From positions 1,302,001 to 1,366,000 of the forward strand of contig JANATF010000011.1 of assembly GCA_029449245.1 (NCBI GenBank): a DNA stretch of 64,000 bases, written 5' to 3'. The translations under genes and the position numbers were made by a program. Below, piece after piece: positions 42,676 through 52,239 of this stretch. The notes under the pieces were generated by a model. It was given only the letters and a program-made list of their open reading frames with translations. It was not told where the DNA came from and searched no databases. The stretch's first letter is position 1; every line of letters starts with the position of its first letter. The DNA is from Mortierella alpina. Lineage: Eukaryota > Mortierellomycota > Mortierellomycetes > Mortierellales > Mortierellaceae.

Positions 42676-45600
42676 ATGGGTCTACATGGCTTTTTCCAGT
42701 TCCTAGAAGAGTTTGACATACAGGGACAGCGCATGTCCCCGGAGGAGACCAAGACCCATGTCGTTCAACTAGACCTGTTTGGCTGCTATTATTTTTTCAT
42801 AAAGCACTGGCTGGTCGAAGAAGACATGCGTAGACTGAAAAGGACGCGACAGCAACAAAAGCAACAGCAACCAGGTCCCCCCAGGCTCTATATAAACGAG
42901 AACGACCCTTCCAGGCTATCCACGACCCCCCCACGAGCGTCAACTCACCAGCCTGTTGTGCATGCATTACACCGCATGCTTACAAAACATTTTTCGCCTG
43001 AACTCACTCGAATCCACGCTGGTGACAAGTTCTCCACGACCCAAAAGAACGTAGGGCAAGAAGACCGCGCCAAGCAGAAGGAGACGAATCTCCAAAAGCT
43101 TGCCTCTGCTGTGGACCAGTTGCCACGTCAAGGGCAGCGAAAGCGACGCAAGGCTTTCTGCAGCATCCGAAGGCAGCTCACAGCTTGCCGGCCTGTCCGG
43201 CATTCGGATATCAACAACATCGTCACCGGGCTACGGGCACTCGGTTGGAACGTTTGTGAATGCCCTGGGGAGAGTGATGTGTGTGTTGCGCGTCACCTCT
43301 GTGGGGTCCAGGCGGTTCCAGCGTCTGTGGATTCAGATCTGTTTCTGCATTCAACTGTCGATTGTGTGCTAAGGAAGGTCGGCAAGGGCGGCGGCTTCTT
43401 TCAGTACAAAGTGGACGACGTCCGCCGGGGACTCAAGCTGTCGGAGCTTCAATACCTAGTCCTCGGGATGGTGTCCCGAAGTGACTACGCCAAAAACGTC
43501 CCCAACATGGGACTGAAGCGAAACTGCAAGGCAATCCAGGCACTCAAGTCACCACCAATTCCAGATGGGTATTTCCGCCTTGTTAGCAACCTGTATCGAC
43601 TACTTCAAGATCAGGTTATCCAGCTTTGCGGAGACGACGCCGCGGAAACTCCGAGTCCGCTGGGCATCCTTTACGATCTCGTAGAGGATGCCATAAGCTA
43701 CGTGCATCAAATTCAAGTCAGTCTCCTCGAGTCCGAGGAGCCCCCTACCAGCGCGGATGCAGACACTCCAATGGAGGCAGCCGAGGAGGAGGCCGAGGCC
43801 GATGAGCAAGAGACGGCCAAGACTGGTCTCGAGTGGGAGGCGCCCGATGAGCGCGTCAATGGTATGCTTTTGAAGCTCACCAGCCTGGCGAACATCATCA
43901 AGTGCCGATTCGACGCTGCTAAAGAGCAGGACAGGCTTGCTGGCGAGGCTCCGCACTCTCCAATATCGTTCGAAATCGATGGTGACATGCCCACAACCCT
44001 TCTGCAGCTGACGTTTGATGCAAAGACGCTCCTGACGGAGGCGACAACCATCTTGAAGCAGCTTCTTGATGACTACAAGAAAGCTGTTAAAGTCAAGCTG
44101 GACACGTCAGCGTCCTGGGACATCTTCGCGTGTCAAAAGGAAGACCACAGGCCGCCGCCTGAGCAAGAGAGTCGACAACAAGAACTTGAGAAGCAATACA
44201 AGACCTACCTCGATCTCCTGGGGTTCGTGGTACCTTTGGGTTTGGACGAGAACCCTGTAGATGATGCAGAAACGACCGAGATTTCGAGGTAAGAAGAACA
44301 CATGGGCACCTTTTTTTTTTTTTTTGTCAACGGGCGTTTGCAACTGGTTTTTTTTTTGAGGGTTCAATAGAACGCGCATTGACCTCCCCCTTCCTTTCTT
44401 TTTTCTCAAGGCCCTTTCCCAAAAAGATCTATGCTGCTCACTTGGTCGATTTGACAAGAACGCAAAGTGGTGCTCCTTCATCAGTCCCCCCGCAGCCGCC
44501 TCCTGGTCCAACTCCGTCATCACCCAGCCCTGGGGGGTCCAAGGCAAAGTCGAAGCAGAAGCAGAAGCAGAAGCAAAAGCCCAAGGAGCCGCCCAAGAGG
44601 AAGTTGTCCCAGAAACAGCTTGCAGCCCAGAAGGCACGAGAGGAGAAGAAAATGGAGAAAGAGGCCAAGAAGCTGGCTGCCAAGAAGGAGAAGGAGGCCA
44701 AGAAGCTGGAGGCCAAGAAGCTTCGACAGGAGGAGAAGAAGAAAGAGAAGGAAGCGAAGAGGAAAGCTCAGCCTCTGAAACGCCCGTCCAAGAAGATGAA
44801 GTACAACAAGAGCAGCAGAGGCGCGCGGAGCCTCAAGCTTGGGATTACACCTGGATCGGGTAAGACTTTTTTTTTTAATATTATTTCTTTGAACAAAACG
44901 GCCGTGTCTGGATGAAAAAAAAAAACTAGATGACTGACAATGAACTCCCTTATAATGTAGAGTCATAGGTCAAGAGGGTGACAAGTGCTGCCACAAAAAC
45001 CAAAAAAGCCCTGCAAAAGGCTCACGGCTTGGTGACGCTTGAGACCGGCTCCATCCGAGGCCTGTTGGCCGAGAATGTCCGGGTTGCCCACAAGATGTAT
45101 TATACAGTCAAAAGTACAAATTGGAAGGAGCCTCCGTGACAGATCTCGACAACATTTCTGTCCGAATCGAGCAGACGATGGAGCAAGTGGTGGACTTTAT
45201 GAATAACAGTCGCCGCTGGATCCACCTTACCATCGACCTGCTGATCTCCAGGGAGGTCGCGATCGCCAGGGACCTTGGCGAAGACCATGAATCCCCGGTC
45301 CTCATGGCTCTGCTCCACCAGACGACGTGCCAGAATATTGTAGGAGGGATTGGGAGATATCTCAGAATGTCTTGGGACGAACTCGTTGTCGAGGATGAGA
45401 AGATGCTATCTACAGAGGCCGAGGACCAGCCGCAGCAGGAGGAAGTCGAGATGGAACCCACTGAGGAAACCGAAGATCGTGAGGAGCCAGAGGACGTCGA
45501 GATGAGTGTCGCTGACCCAGCAGAGGACGTCGAGATGAGTGTTGATGATCCAGCAGAGGGCCAAACTCCTGCAGTTTCCGAGGCTGCGAGCTGGCAACAA

Positions 45601-47836
45601 AATCCAGAGGATGAGAGCCAGCAAGACCCCGATGCTGAAGATCAACCTCAGCAAGACCCCGGTGCTGACGATCAACTTCAGCAAGGCCTCGAGGCCGAAC
45701 CTGAGGGCCAACAGCAAGACATCGAGCCTGCGGTGGTACATCCAGTCATGGCTGTCAACTACAATCGAGTGGCGATTAATGCTGTGATGGATGTCTACCG
45801 GTCTATAGGGCACACTGGAACGGCTGCCGTTCTCCCGAGCCCACCATGCACTGTGAGAAATGTTTTCTATACAATGGTCAGTGAAATCGCTGCAGAGCTC
45901 GGTCAGTTCTACACTCGGCTAGAGTTTGAGCTGCTCTTGAAGGTAAATAACTCGAACGTCGCTCTTGCCACAAACACACAAATGCACTTGATGCATACAT
46001 GTGTCAAGACAGAGAGACTCACTCACATACTTTACACTTGTTCCTCTTAGGTGAACGACTTTCTCAGGCGCCAGGGCAAGGAGGAGCGAGAGGAGCACAG
46101 CGAGCTGAGGGACAAGATAAGCCTTTGGTTCCGCAGAAACCTAATGCTGCCAAAAGGGGAGAGATGGAACTTGTACCCCCAGGCTGGCTTTCAGGAGGGC
46201 TACGTGACATTCAGCGAGTTGGGCCTACTCGAGGTGCTCTGGGCTAAAGGCGGTGAGACGACGCCACTGATGAAGATGTTCTTTGGCAACAGGGACGACA
46301 TGCATGACTTGACTTTCCACCTGTTTGTGCACCACACAAATCATGCGCGTCGTACAATGCCGCTGCACGAGTACATGCGGTTGAAAGAGATGCCGCCTGA
46401 GAACTGTAAGTCTAGCCTTGACATGAAGCACTACAGCTATCTCTTTATGGATATGCGATCAAAGGCTGTTGCTGACATTAATTTTCTGCGCTCTTTTTTG
46501 TTGCCTAGTGACCGAAGGACAGAAGCGACTCCTCATCAAAAAGTTCCAAGTGACGACTGGCACCATCAGGACTAATGGTCGAGTCGTGCAGGCGATTGCC
46601 AGCAATACCAAACGCAAAGCGAAAAAGGCCGACAGCCAAGTCGCTGGTTCTGCCCAAACCAGTCCCCTGCAGCCAGCTACCTCAGGCGAGGCGTTGGCCT
46701 CTCAGCAGACTGTTGCTCCAAAGCGCAAGTCGGTCTTGGACGACATTCCATACCTTCACAAGTGGTTGGCCGATCCTGCAAATCGCCAGAAGCACTTTCC
46801 TGTGCGTGTTGGTAATCCGACCGGTACTGGCAATGTCGCTGTCATCGGGATCGACTTGGGAGTTGTCGTTCCATGCGCCGCAGCGGCTCTCTACGCCCCC
46901 TCACGAGACCGTGAGGTTGTCAACGCCATCGTTACCCAGCGATCGATGTACGAGTCCAGCAATCGGTTTGCTCGCAGCCTTCGACTCTCCAAGTCAAAAC
47001 CAGTCAGCTCAGACAACCTGAGTTGTGGTCTATCTGCCTCGATCCGACAGACACATGGAGCTCCAATTGAACTCCCCAGCATCAGCGAATACGAGTCTAG
47101 TATTCCTGATCGGCAGTCCCCTGAGCCCAATGATGTGGTGGAGTATGCGCTATGGCTCAAGACGCACCAGCTGGCCATGCTCAGCTTTTACCAGTCAGCG
47201 GGGTTCAAACGGAAGCAGTGGGCCAACCGCCGTGCCAAGCGAGCAGACTATGAGCAGGTGCTGAACGTTGTCCTCAAAACGATCGGCACCCGGACAGGTG
47301 ATGTACAGCGGAGTCCTGGGCTGGATGTCGTTGTCGTTCTTGGCGATGGGCAGTTTGAGGGTGTCCGTGGACGAGCCTCCTTCCACGAGAAGGTCGCCGA
47401 GTTTTTGTACCAAAAGGTGAGATTTCTTTTTTTTTTTTTTCTATTGGCAGCTCCTCTTTTTTTCTATTGGCTCGACCTTGACTGATATGAGACTGACACA
47501 ATCTTACATCGTACCTGAAAGCTGACGGCTCTTGGCATCCCGGTCACCAAAGTGGATGAGTACAAGACCAGCAGCGTGTGCCCTCGCTGCGATGCTGCCG
47601 TCACGAAGGAGATGCGCAGGGTTACCTGCACGGCCTGCAATGTGCCGATGCATAGAGATAGCGCGGGAGCGCACAATATCGCTCGCATCGGCATGGCCCA
47701 GCTCCTCCAACAACCAAGGCCCGCGTCCCTCCGACGCCCCACCCAGGTCCAACCCGCAGCCCAGGCTGAAGAGGAAGATGAAGGAGACTTTGCCCAGGCT
47801 GAAGAGGAGGATGAAGGAGACTTTGGTCTCGATTAA
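42676..47836 (+). CDS. XPG/FEN1-like nuclease fused to a TnpB/Fanzor-like RuvC nuclease, apparently disrupted
   Basis: Proposed exons: 42676-44288, 44411-44859, 44961-45942, 46051-46405, 46509-47416 and 47522-47836. Exon 1 is XPG-like: MGLHGFFQFL start, D33 in VVQLDLFG, E199 and D201 in CPGESDVCVA, D219 and D221 in SVDSDLFLHS, D270 in SRSDYAKNVPNMG, the acidic set used by FEN1-type nucleases. Exon 2 is a Lys-rich, NLS-like coiled coil. Exon 3 holds helical sequence and acidic Gln/Asp repeats. Exons 5-6 are Fanzor-like: VAVIGIDLGVVVPCA (RuvC-I), VVVVLGDGQFEGVRG (RuvC-II area), a CPRC...CTAC zinc ribbon and MHRDSAGAHNIARIG (RuvC-III). Two faults are seen in exon 3: an in-phase TAG at 44966-44968 and a one-base shift near 45132. 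The summed exons are one base short of a whole number of codons. Fanzors are RNA-guided DNA nucleases; activity here is uncertain. Confidence 0.72.
46509..47836 (+). other. Fanzor-like catalytic core (RuvC plus zinc ribbon) within the fusion gene
   Basis: Two exons (46509-47416, 47522-47836) are open without interruption and in phase. Order of motifs: GIDLG at about 46848-46862, VLGDGQFEGVRGR at about 47335-47375 followed by HEKVAEFLYQK, KTSSVCPRC at about 47562-47588, VTCTACNVPMHRDSAGAHNI at about 47622-47681. The Cys4 ribbon followed by HRDxxGAxNI is diagnostic of the TnpB/Fanzor group. The RuvC-II Glu is probably the one in QFEG, but a Glu between the zinc cysteines (TKEMRR) is an alternative. 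The C-terminus has a 45-base duplication encoding AQAEEEDEGDF twice. Confidence 0.8.
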
Positions 47837-47903
47837 GCGGCGTGAAGCGTCGCAACAATTTGTAGAATAACGGGCGTCTTCTGGCCTTCGGGCTGGGGAT
47901 GCC
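47837..47903 (+). ncRNA. Two hairpins directly after the Fanzor-like stop; candidate guide-RNA scaffold
   Basis: Hairpin 1 starts at the base after TAA: 47837-47842 pairs with 47848-47853 (6 pairs, 5-base loop). Hairpin 2 spans 47873-47903 with 13 pairs including G-U pairs, one bulged C at 47878, and a UUCG loop at 47887-47890. In TnpB and Fanzor loci the guide (omega) RNA scaffold overlaps or follows the 3' end of the nuclease gene, so position and structure fit. Expression and function are inferred, not shown. It could instead be a 3' UTR structure or terminator-like element. Confidence 0.45.
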
Positions 47904-48063
47904 TCTACAGTAAGTGTACATCTTTTCACCTGCGAGAGCGACGAGCGAGCGTTGAGCGACCAGCGAGCGAGCGATCTTTGCTAACATTTATTCGCTCCCA
48001 TCCCTACCATGCAGGCAACCCTTTCCACGTTTCGTAATCACTTTCCAGCTCTGCCTTATTCGC
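47904..48063. other. 3' flank of the fusion locus with GAGC-type repeats
   Basis: 47935-47975 is built from GCGAGCGA and related words, with GAGCGAGCGA at 47965-47974 as an inverted match to 41160-41169. This might mark an element end, but the motif is simple and the evidence weak. Confidence 0.4.
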
Positions 48064-48366
48064 CTATGATGCTATGTATCTGCATTTCCCTGTAAACGGG
48101 TTCCAGTCTGGAACTATTCTTCCAGAAACAGTGCTGTAAGCTCCACCAACGCAAGATGACATGAAATCATGTGCTTTTTTACATCCAGCCTCTGTGTCGA
48201 CATCTCCTGTGTCGCAGTAGTTGCGGTGCATTGCACTCGAAGAACACTGATCCCTAGTTCGCTGGTAGTTGCACCAGCCATTAAAAGTGCAACAGCACCA
48301 ATTCGCTGCTGCCAGAGAGCACATCGAAAGACACACAAGAACAATAATCAGACTTTTGCGCTGCAT
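48064..48366 (-). CDS. Small secreted cysteine-rich protein
   Basis: Single exon, 100 residues. A signal peptide (MQRKSLIIVLVCLSMCSLAAA) precedes a mature part of about 79 residues with nine cysteines, beginning NWCCCTFNGWC. This size and Cys content fit fungal small secreted proteins, which are often extracellular, disulphide-rich and lineage-specific. No family was recognised. It sits next to the nuclease fusion locus in the gene-poor, relic-rich part of the window. No function can be assigned. Confidence 0.65.
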   Translation of the reverse strand: MQRKSLIIVLVCLSMCSLAAANWCCCTFNGWCNYQRTRDQCSSSAMHRNYCDTGDVDTEAGCKKAHDFMSSCVGGAYSTVSGRIVPDWNPFTGKCRYIAS

Positions 48367-49355
48367 GACGATCCTGAAGAACCAATTGTAACAGCGGTCT
48401 AGAGTGGCTTCATGAAGTGGAGTGGTTGAGTTAAGTGTCTACTGCATACTGTACTCTTGACGCCAACTGCCAAAATCCAGTCATATACCCACGGGAGTCA
48501 GGTCGAGAAATTTAGGTTGTTATAGGCTTTCTTGTACTCGCTTTTGATGCGGAGCTGCAGTACTGCTGCGAGAGGCCTGCAAACGAGATTGTTAATGCGG
48601 CGACTCGTGACAGAGATCACGTTGGCACTTGAAGTATTTGTTGCAGGGAGTGGAGTGGGAGTACTTCTGCGAAGGGTATGGTCTTGATGTGGAAACAGGT
48701 TGGTGAAGGACGCTGGGTATTTGCAGCTTCTTTATATACGTGAAATGGGTCTTGAACTAAACTAAGCTAATCGACTTGTTTGCGTTGGGACGTCAAGGGA
48801 GCGAAAGAGTGATGAAAAAAAAAGGGACATTGGAAAGGAAAGCACGAAAAAAAGGGTGCTGTGACTACAAAGGGAGGAGAGGAGGCGCAAAGAGATGGTG
48901 GAAATAAAGGAAAAGTAGGGCGTGGTGGAACAAGAAAGAAAAAGGAGGAAAGGGTACGCTACACTTGAGTCAATGGTGAATGTGAGGGGATTGGAAGGAA
49001 AGGACGAAAATAAAAGGGTGCCGTGACTACAAAGGGATGCTGGAGAGAAGAAAAGAAGGGGTGCAGGAAACAGAAAGAGGTGGTGGAGATAAAGGAAAAG
49101 TAGGGCGTGGTGGAACAAGAAGGAGATCCTGGAGAAGGAAAAAGGAGGAAGGGTATACTCAAGAAGGCTAGAATCACTTGGGAGCTGTCAGGTTCACGAG
49201 CAAACCGCACTTCATTCACGTAAATCACGGCCAGCCGTGAATCACCAACGAATACGCGACCAACACCGCCACGCGCTTGGACGACCAGAGCCATTCGTCG
49301 ATTTACACTTAACCACGCGTTCTGTGGTACAGAGCTCTCTTTCCTCATTCCACTT
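48367..49355. other. Intergenic with purine-rich direct duplication
   Basis: Gene-free. A purine-rich segment is present twice (see repeat entry). From about 49160 the sequence approaches the decayed F-box gene, whose upstream part is not recognisable. Confidence 0.5.
48828..49158 (+). repeat. Direct duplication of a purine-rich segment (about 130 and 170 bp)
   Basis: Copy 1 at about 48828-48958 and copy 2 at about 48989-49158 share ATTGGAA.GGAAAG, GTGACTACAAAGGGA, GAGAT/GAAATAAAGGAAAAG and TAGGGCGTGGTGGAACAAG, ending GGGTA. Copy 2 has insertions of A/G-rich sequence. Neither is coding. Confidence 0.85.
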
Positions 49356-50108
49356 TTGAGAACCTGTCCGTTATTGGAACACCTTTCACTGTCGGATATA
49401 GCAAACAACTATGCAGACGAGTTGACGGGAACCCTCGCGTCGGCTTGCCCACGACTTTCATGGCTGGAACTGGACTCTCGCAACGGGACAGAGTGCCTTT
49501 ACTTTGCACAGCTGCATCAAAAATTCTCTGCCCTGATGTTGGATGTTAGTACCGACGCCAGGAATGTAGCGGTCCCGGCCATCTTGTCCCATTCTACCGT
49601 AACACTGCGAGAGCTTAGTTTGAAAATGCTTCTTGGGTAACCAGTTTGGACATAGCCATGATACTGCGTACCTGTGCAGAGTTGCGCGTTTTACAAGTCG
49701 ACGCCTACTCAATCCCAACTGGACGGTCAAGGGCCTCGATCACGCTTCAAGATTTGGCCGAATCTCCCTGGGCCAGCACTCATCTTCTTATTGTCACATA
49801 TTGGTAAGGTCGAAGACGAGGATGAGGATGAGGATGAGGATAAGAATGAGGATGACGAACGGAAGGAGACGGCACGCTTGGTGTTCTTATTGCATCAGCA
49901 AATCCAAAGGCTAAAGAAGTTCTTACGCTATAGTCTTTTTTCGTTCAGTGGTCAGAGGTTTTTTGCGATGCCCCTGCAGAATCCATTGCGGTACCTGAAC
50001 GCACGGATGGCAGGGTGCGACTTGCGTATTTTACGCGCAATGGCATTCGGAGATGGCTTTGAGACAATGCCGCAGCACGTGAAAATAAACACGACGCGCT
50101 GGACTTGA
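49356..50108 (+). pseudogene. Decayed F-box/LRR paralogue (3' portion)
   Basis: Three successive reading frames align in order with the intact F-box protein at 50373-51869. Frame one (to about 49636) matches the LRR part around ELMGTLATSCPHLSWLKL as ELTGTLASACPRLSWLEL. Frame two (about 49633-49807) matches WLTRMDVPKILCSCTELRIL as WVTSLDIAMILRTCAELRVL. Frame three (about 49800-50030) matches the acidic stretch and the LARLVLRLHYQLQALKDF block. At least two frameshifts therefore break it. The N-terminal F-box half is missing. Confidence 0.8.
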
Positions 50109-50121
50109 GACGGAAACACGA

Positions 50122-50311
50122 CATGTCAAGAACACGCGTGAGCAAGCCTTCGATCTCTAGCTTTGACATCTCACTTCTGGTGGATTCGATTTGCTACACA
50201 CTCGACAGTCATGACATGCGACCAGACCTGTGTCAGCTTGAACCTGAGTTGCAAGCGTTTGGGACACAGTTCACAACAGAGCTGTGTATCCCTGTAGAAT
50301 GGCAGCAATAA
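50122..50311 (+). pseudogene. F-box gene fragment (first ~30 codons)
   Basis: MSRTRVSKPSISSFDISLLV at 50122 onward is nearly the same as the N-terminus of the intact gene downstream (MSRTNVSKESITIFDISLLV). Similarity stops after about 30 codons and the frame ends at 50311. It is a truncated third copy between the decayed and intact paralogues. Confidence 0.7.
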
Positions 50312-50372
50312 AGAGCAACTTACACGAAAAATTTATGGAATCGCTCCTTGGCCAACTCCTTCACCCCTCACC

Positions 50373-51869
50373 ATGATGCAGAATCAAGAGATGTCAAGAA
50401 CCAACGTGAGCAAGGAATCGATCACCATCTTTGACATCTCTCTCCTCGTGGATCTAATTTGCAGTTCACTCGGCAGCTACGACATTGTGAATTGCAGAAG
50501 AGTGTGCAAAGAATGGAATGCAGCCTTTGCTGCTAACGAGTGGAGATCCGTCTGGCTTCTCAAGAAAGGAACAACCATGCGCTATACTCCGCTGCCTACC
50601 ATGGCGACTGAACTGATACGTAACAACGCGCAATGGATCCGATCTCTCGGGGTATCTCTTTTCGATTCTACTCTCCTATTCTCAGCCTGCACCAACCTCC
50701 AGCGACTGGTGTGCGAGTACAGCGGCGGTCCACAGAGTGCGACGAGCATGGACGACTCCTCCTCTCTAGCACTCCTATGGCAGAACAGAGGACTCAAGGC
50801 CCTAGAGTTTGATTTTTGTGAAAGCCATGTTCCTCGCCATGTGCTACCCAACCTGCCTCGCCTTACAAATCTACAGCACCTCAAGCTCACACTTAATTAC
50901 GTCTCGCTGAGCGACTGTTACCTATTCCTTGATACTCTTCAGTGTCTCCCGCCCTCGCTTCTGGATCTCACCATACAAGCCAATCCCACCCGAGGTTGGA
51001 GAGCATTGTCGGATGAAGCGCTCGCGCCATCAAGCACCTGGGAGCCCTCCGCCATTCGCCGGCTGATCGTTCGCGGCGCGAATACTGGCGATCATTTTTT
51101 TATTCCCTTTTTAAAGGCTTGCCCTCATCTTCAATGTCTTGATCTCCCAGCCGTCTCAACCAGCCACGCAAAAGAGTTGATGGGAACGCTTGCGACCTCA
51201 TGTCCACACCTTTCGTGGCTGAAGCTGAGCTCAGACAAAACTCCAGCGGCCCTATGGCCGTCAGAGTGCCTTTACTTTCCGCAGATGCAACAAAAGTTCA
51301 AGGTTCTGTCGCTCAGCATTTACAATGATATCGACAACAGGGTCGTCCCGACTATCTTGGCGCATTCCGCGGCCACGTTGCAAGAGCTTTACCTCGAAAA
51401 CGCCAAGTGGCTAACCCGCATGGACGTGCCCAAGATCCTGTGCTCATGCACAGAGTTGCGGATCTTGCGTGTTAGCGCGTTCTACGACCCAGCTGGACAG
51501 CCGATAGCGTCGACGCCTCTACAAGATTTGGTTGAAACACCTTGGGTGTGCACTCGTCTGCAGGAACTTCATCTTGCGGTCACAGACGCGAGAGAACCCT
51601 CTCTGGACTTGGAGAAGGAGGAGGAGGAGGAGGAGGAAGAGGAGGAAGATGTCAAACGGAAGAAGTTGGCGCGCCTGGTGTTGCGATTACATTATCAACT
51701 CCAAGCCCTCAAGGACTTTTCACCCTTTTGCTCGCTCCAGTTCTTTGGGCCGACCTTTATCATGATGCCCTTGGAGACTGGGTTGCGGCATATGGACTGG
51801 CAGATGACAGAAGACGATCTGCGTAGGCTAGGCCTTTGGTGGCTATCGGTCGAACATATTAGCGAGTAA
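50373..51869 (+). CDS. F-box protein with leucine-rich repeats
   Basis: Single exon, 498 residues. The F-box (about 16-62) reads ITIFDISLLVDLICSSLGSY and VNCRRVCKEWNAAF, which should bind Skp1 in an SCF ubiquitin ligase. Leucine-rich segments follow, for example LPRLTNLQHLKLTLNYVSL, LPPSLLDLTIQANP, CPHLQCLDLPAV and CTELRILRVSAF; these would select the substrate. A GAG-repeat-encoded Glu tract lies near residue 420. Large, fast-turnover families of such genes are typical of Mortierella-type fungi (general knowledge). Two relic copies lie just upstream, so this is the surviving member of a local array. The substrate is unknown. Confidence 0.82.
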   Translation: MMQNQEMSRTNVSKESITIFDISLLVDLICSSLGSYDIVNCRRVCKEWNAAFAANEWRSVWLLKKGTTMRYTPLPTMATELIRNNAQWIRSLGVSLFDSTLLFSACTNLQRLVCEYSGGPQSATSMDDSSSLALLWQNRGLKALEFDFCESHVPRHVLPNLPRLTNLQHLKLTLNYVSLSDCYLFLDTLQCLPPSLLDLTIQANPTRGWRALSDEALAPSSTWEPSAIRRLIVRGANTGDHFFIPFLKACPHLQCLDLPAVSTSHAKELMGTLATSCPHLSWLKLSSDKTPAALWPSECLYFPQMQQKFKVLSLSIYNDIDNRVVPTILAHSAATLQELYLENAKWLTRMDVPKILCSCTELRILRVSAFYDPAGQPIASTPLQDLVETPWVCTRLQELHLAVTDAREPSLDLEKEEEEEEEEEEDVKRKKLARLVLRLHYQLQALKDFSPFCSLQFFGPTFIMMPLETGLRHMDWQMTEDDLRRLGLWWLSVEHISE

Positions 51870-52239
51870 CAATAGACACCACCCAAGAGATGTGCCTGTG
51901 CTGTGTTTTTGTATACGGACCTTGGCACCGCATGTTGTGCAGCGGAGAACAACGCTTTGTCGCTCCTCTAGTCCGACGCAGGAAGTCGCATCACACCCAT
52001 CGTCAGCAAAAGATGCAATCGCACCAAAGAAGTAAACCATTTTATGCACAAGGTTCCTCAAGAGTAGACTAGACACAGCAAACCCCACTCTGCGTCTCAT
52101 ATCACATAGGAACTGTAGGGTGGGTTTTTTTTATTCGCGGACACCTCTCAGGCTCATGGTTGAAGAGGCCGGACCTTGTAGGCATGAATTTGCTCGAGGG
52201 TTGTCAGGCTTCATCTGACAGCTCAGTAGACCGTCCCTC
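51870..52239. other. Intergenic, F-box gene to secreted protein
   Basis: Tail-to-tail 3' flanks. No gene or repeat of note. Confidence 0.5.

Noticed and set aside
44860-44968. Alternative splice from a GTGTCT site at about 44906 to the acceptor before 44969, which would avoid the TAG
   Set aside because: It is in phase, but the donor is poor compared with the GTAAGA used at 44860, and it would add non-conserved sequence; kept only as a possibility to test.
42676-47836. Two separate neighbouring genes (an XPG protein and a Fanzor)
   Set aside because: No stop, promoter-like gap or new start separates them: exon 1 ends in a canonical donor and exon 2 continues in phase. Not fully excluded, given the disruptions in exon 3.
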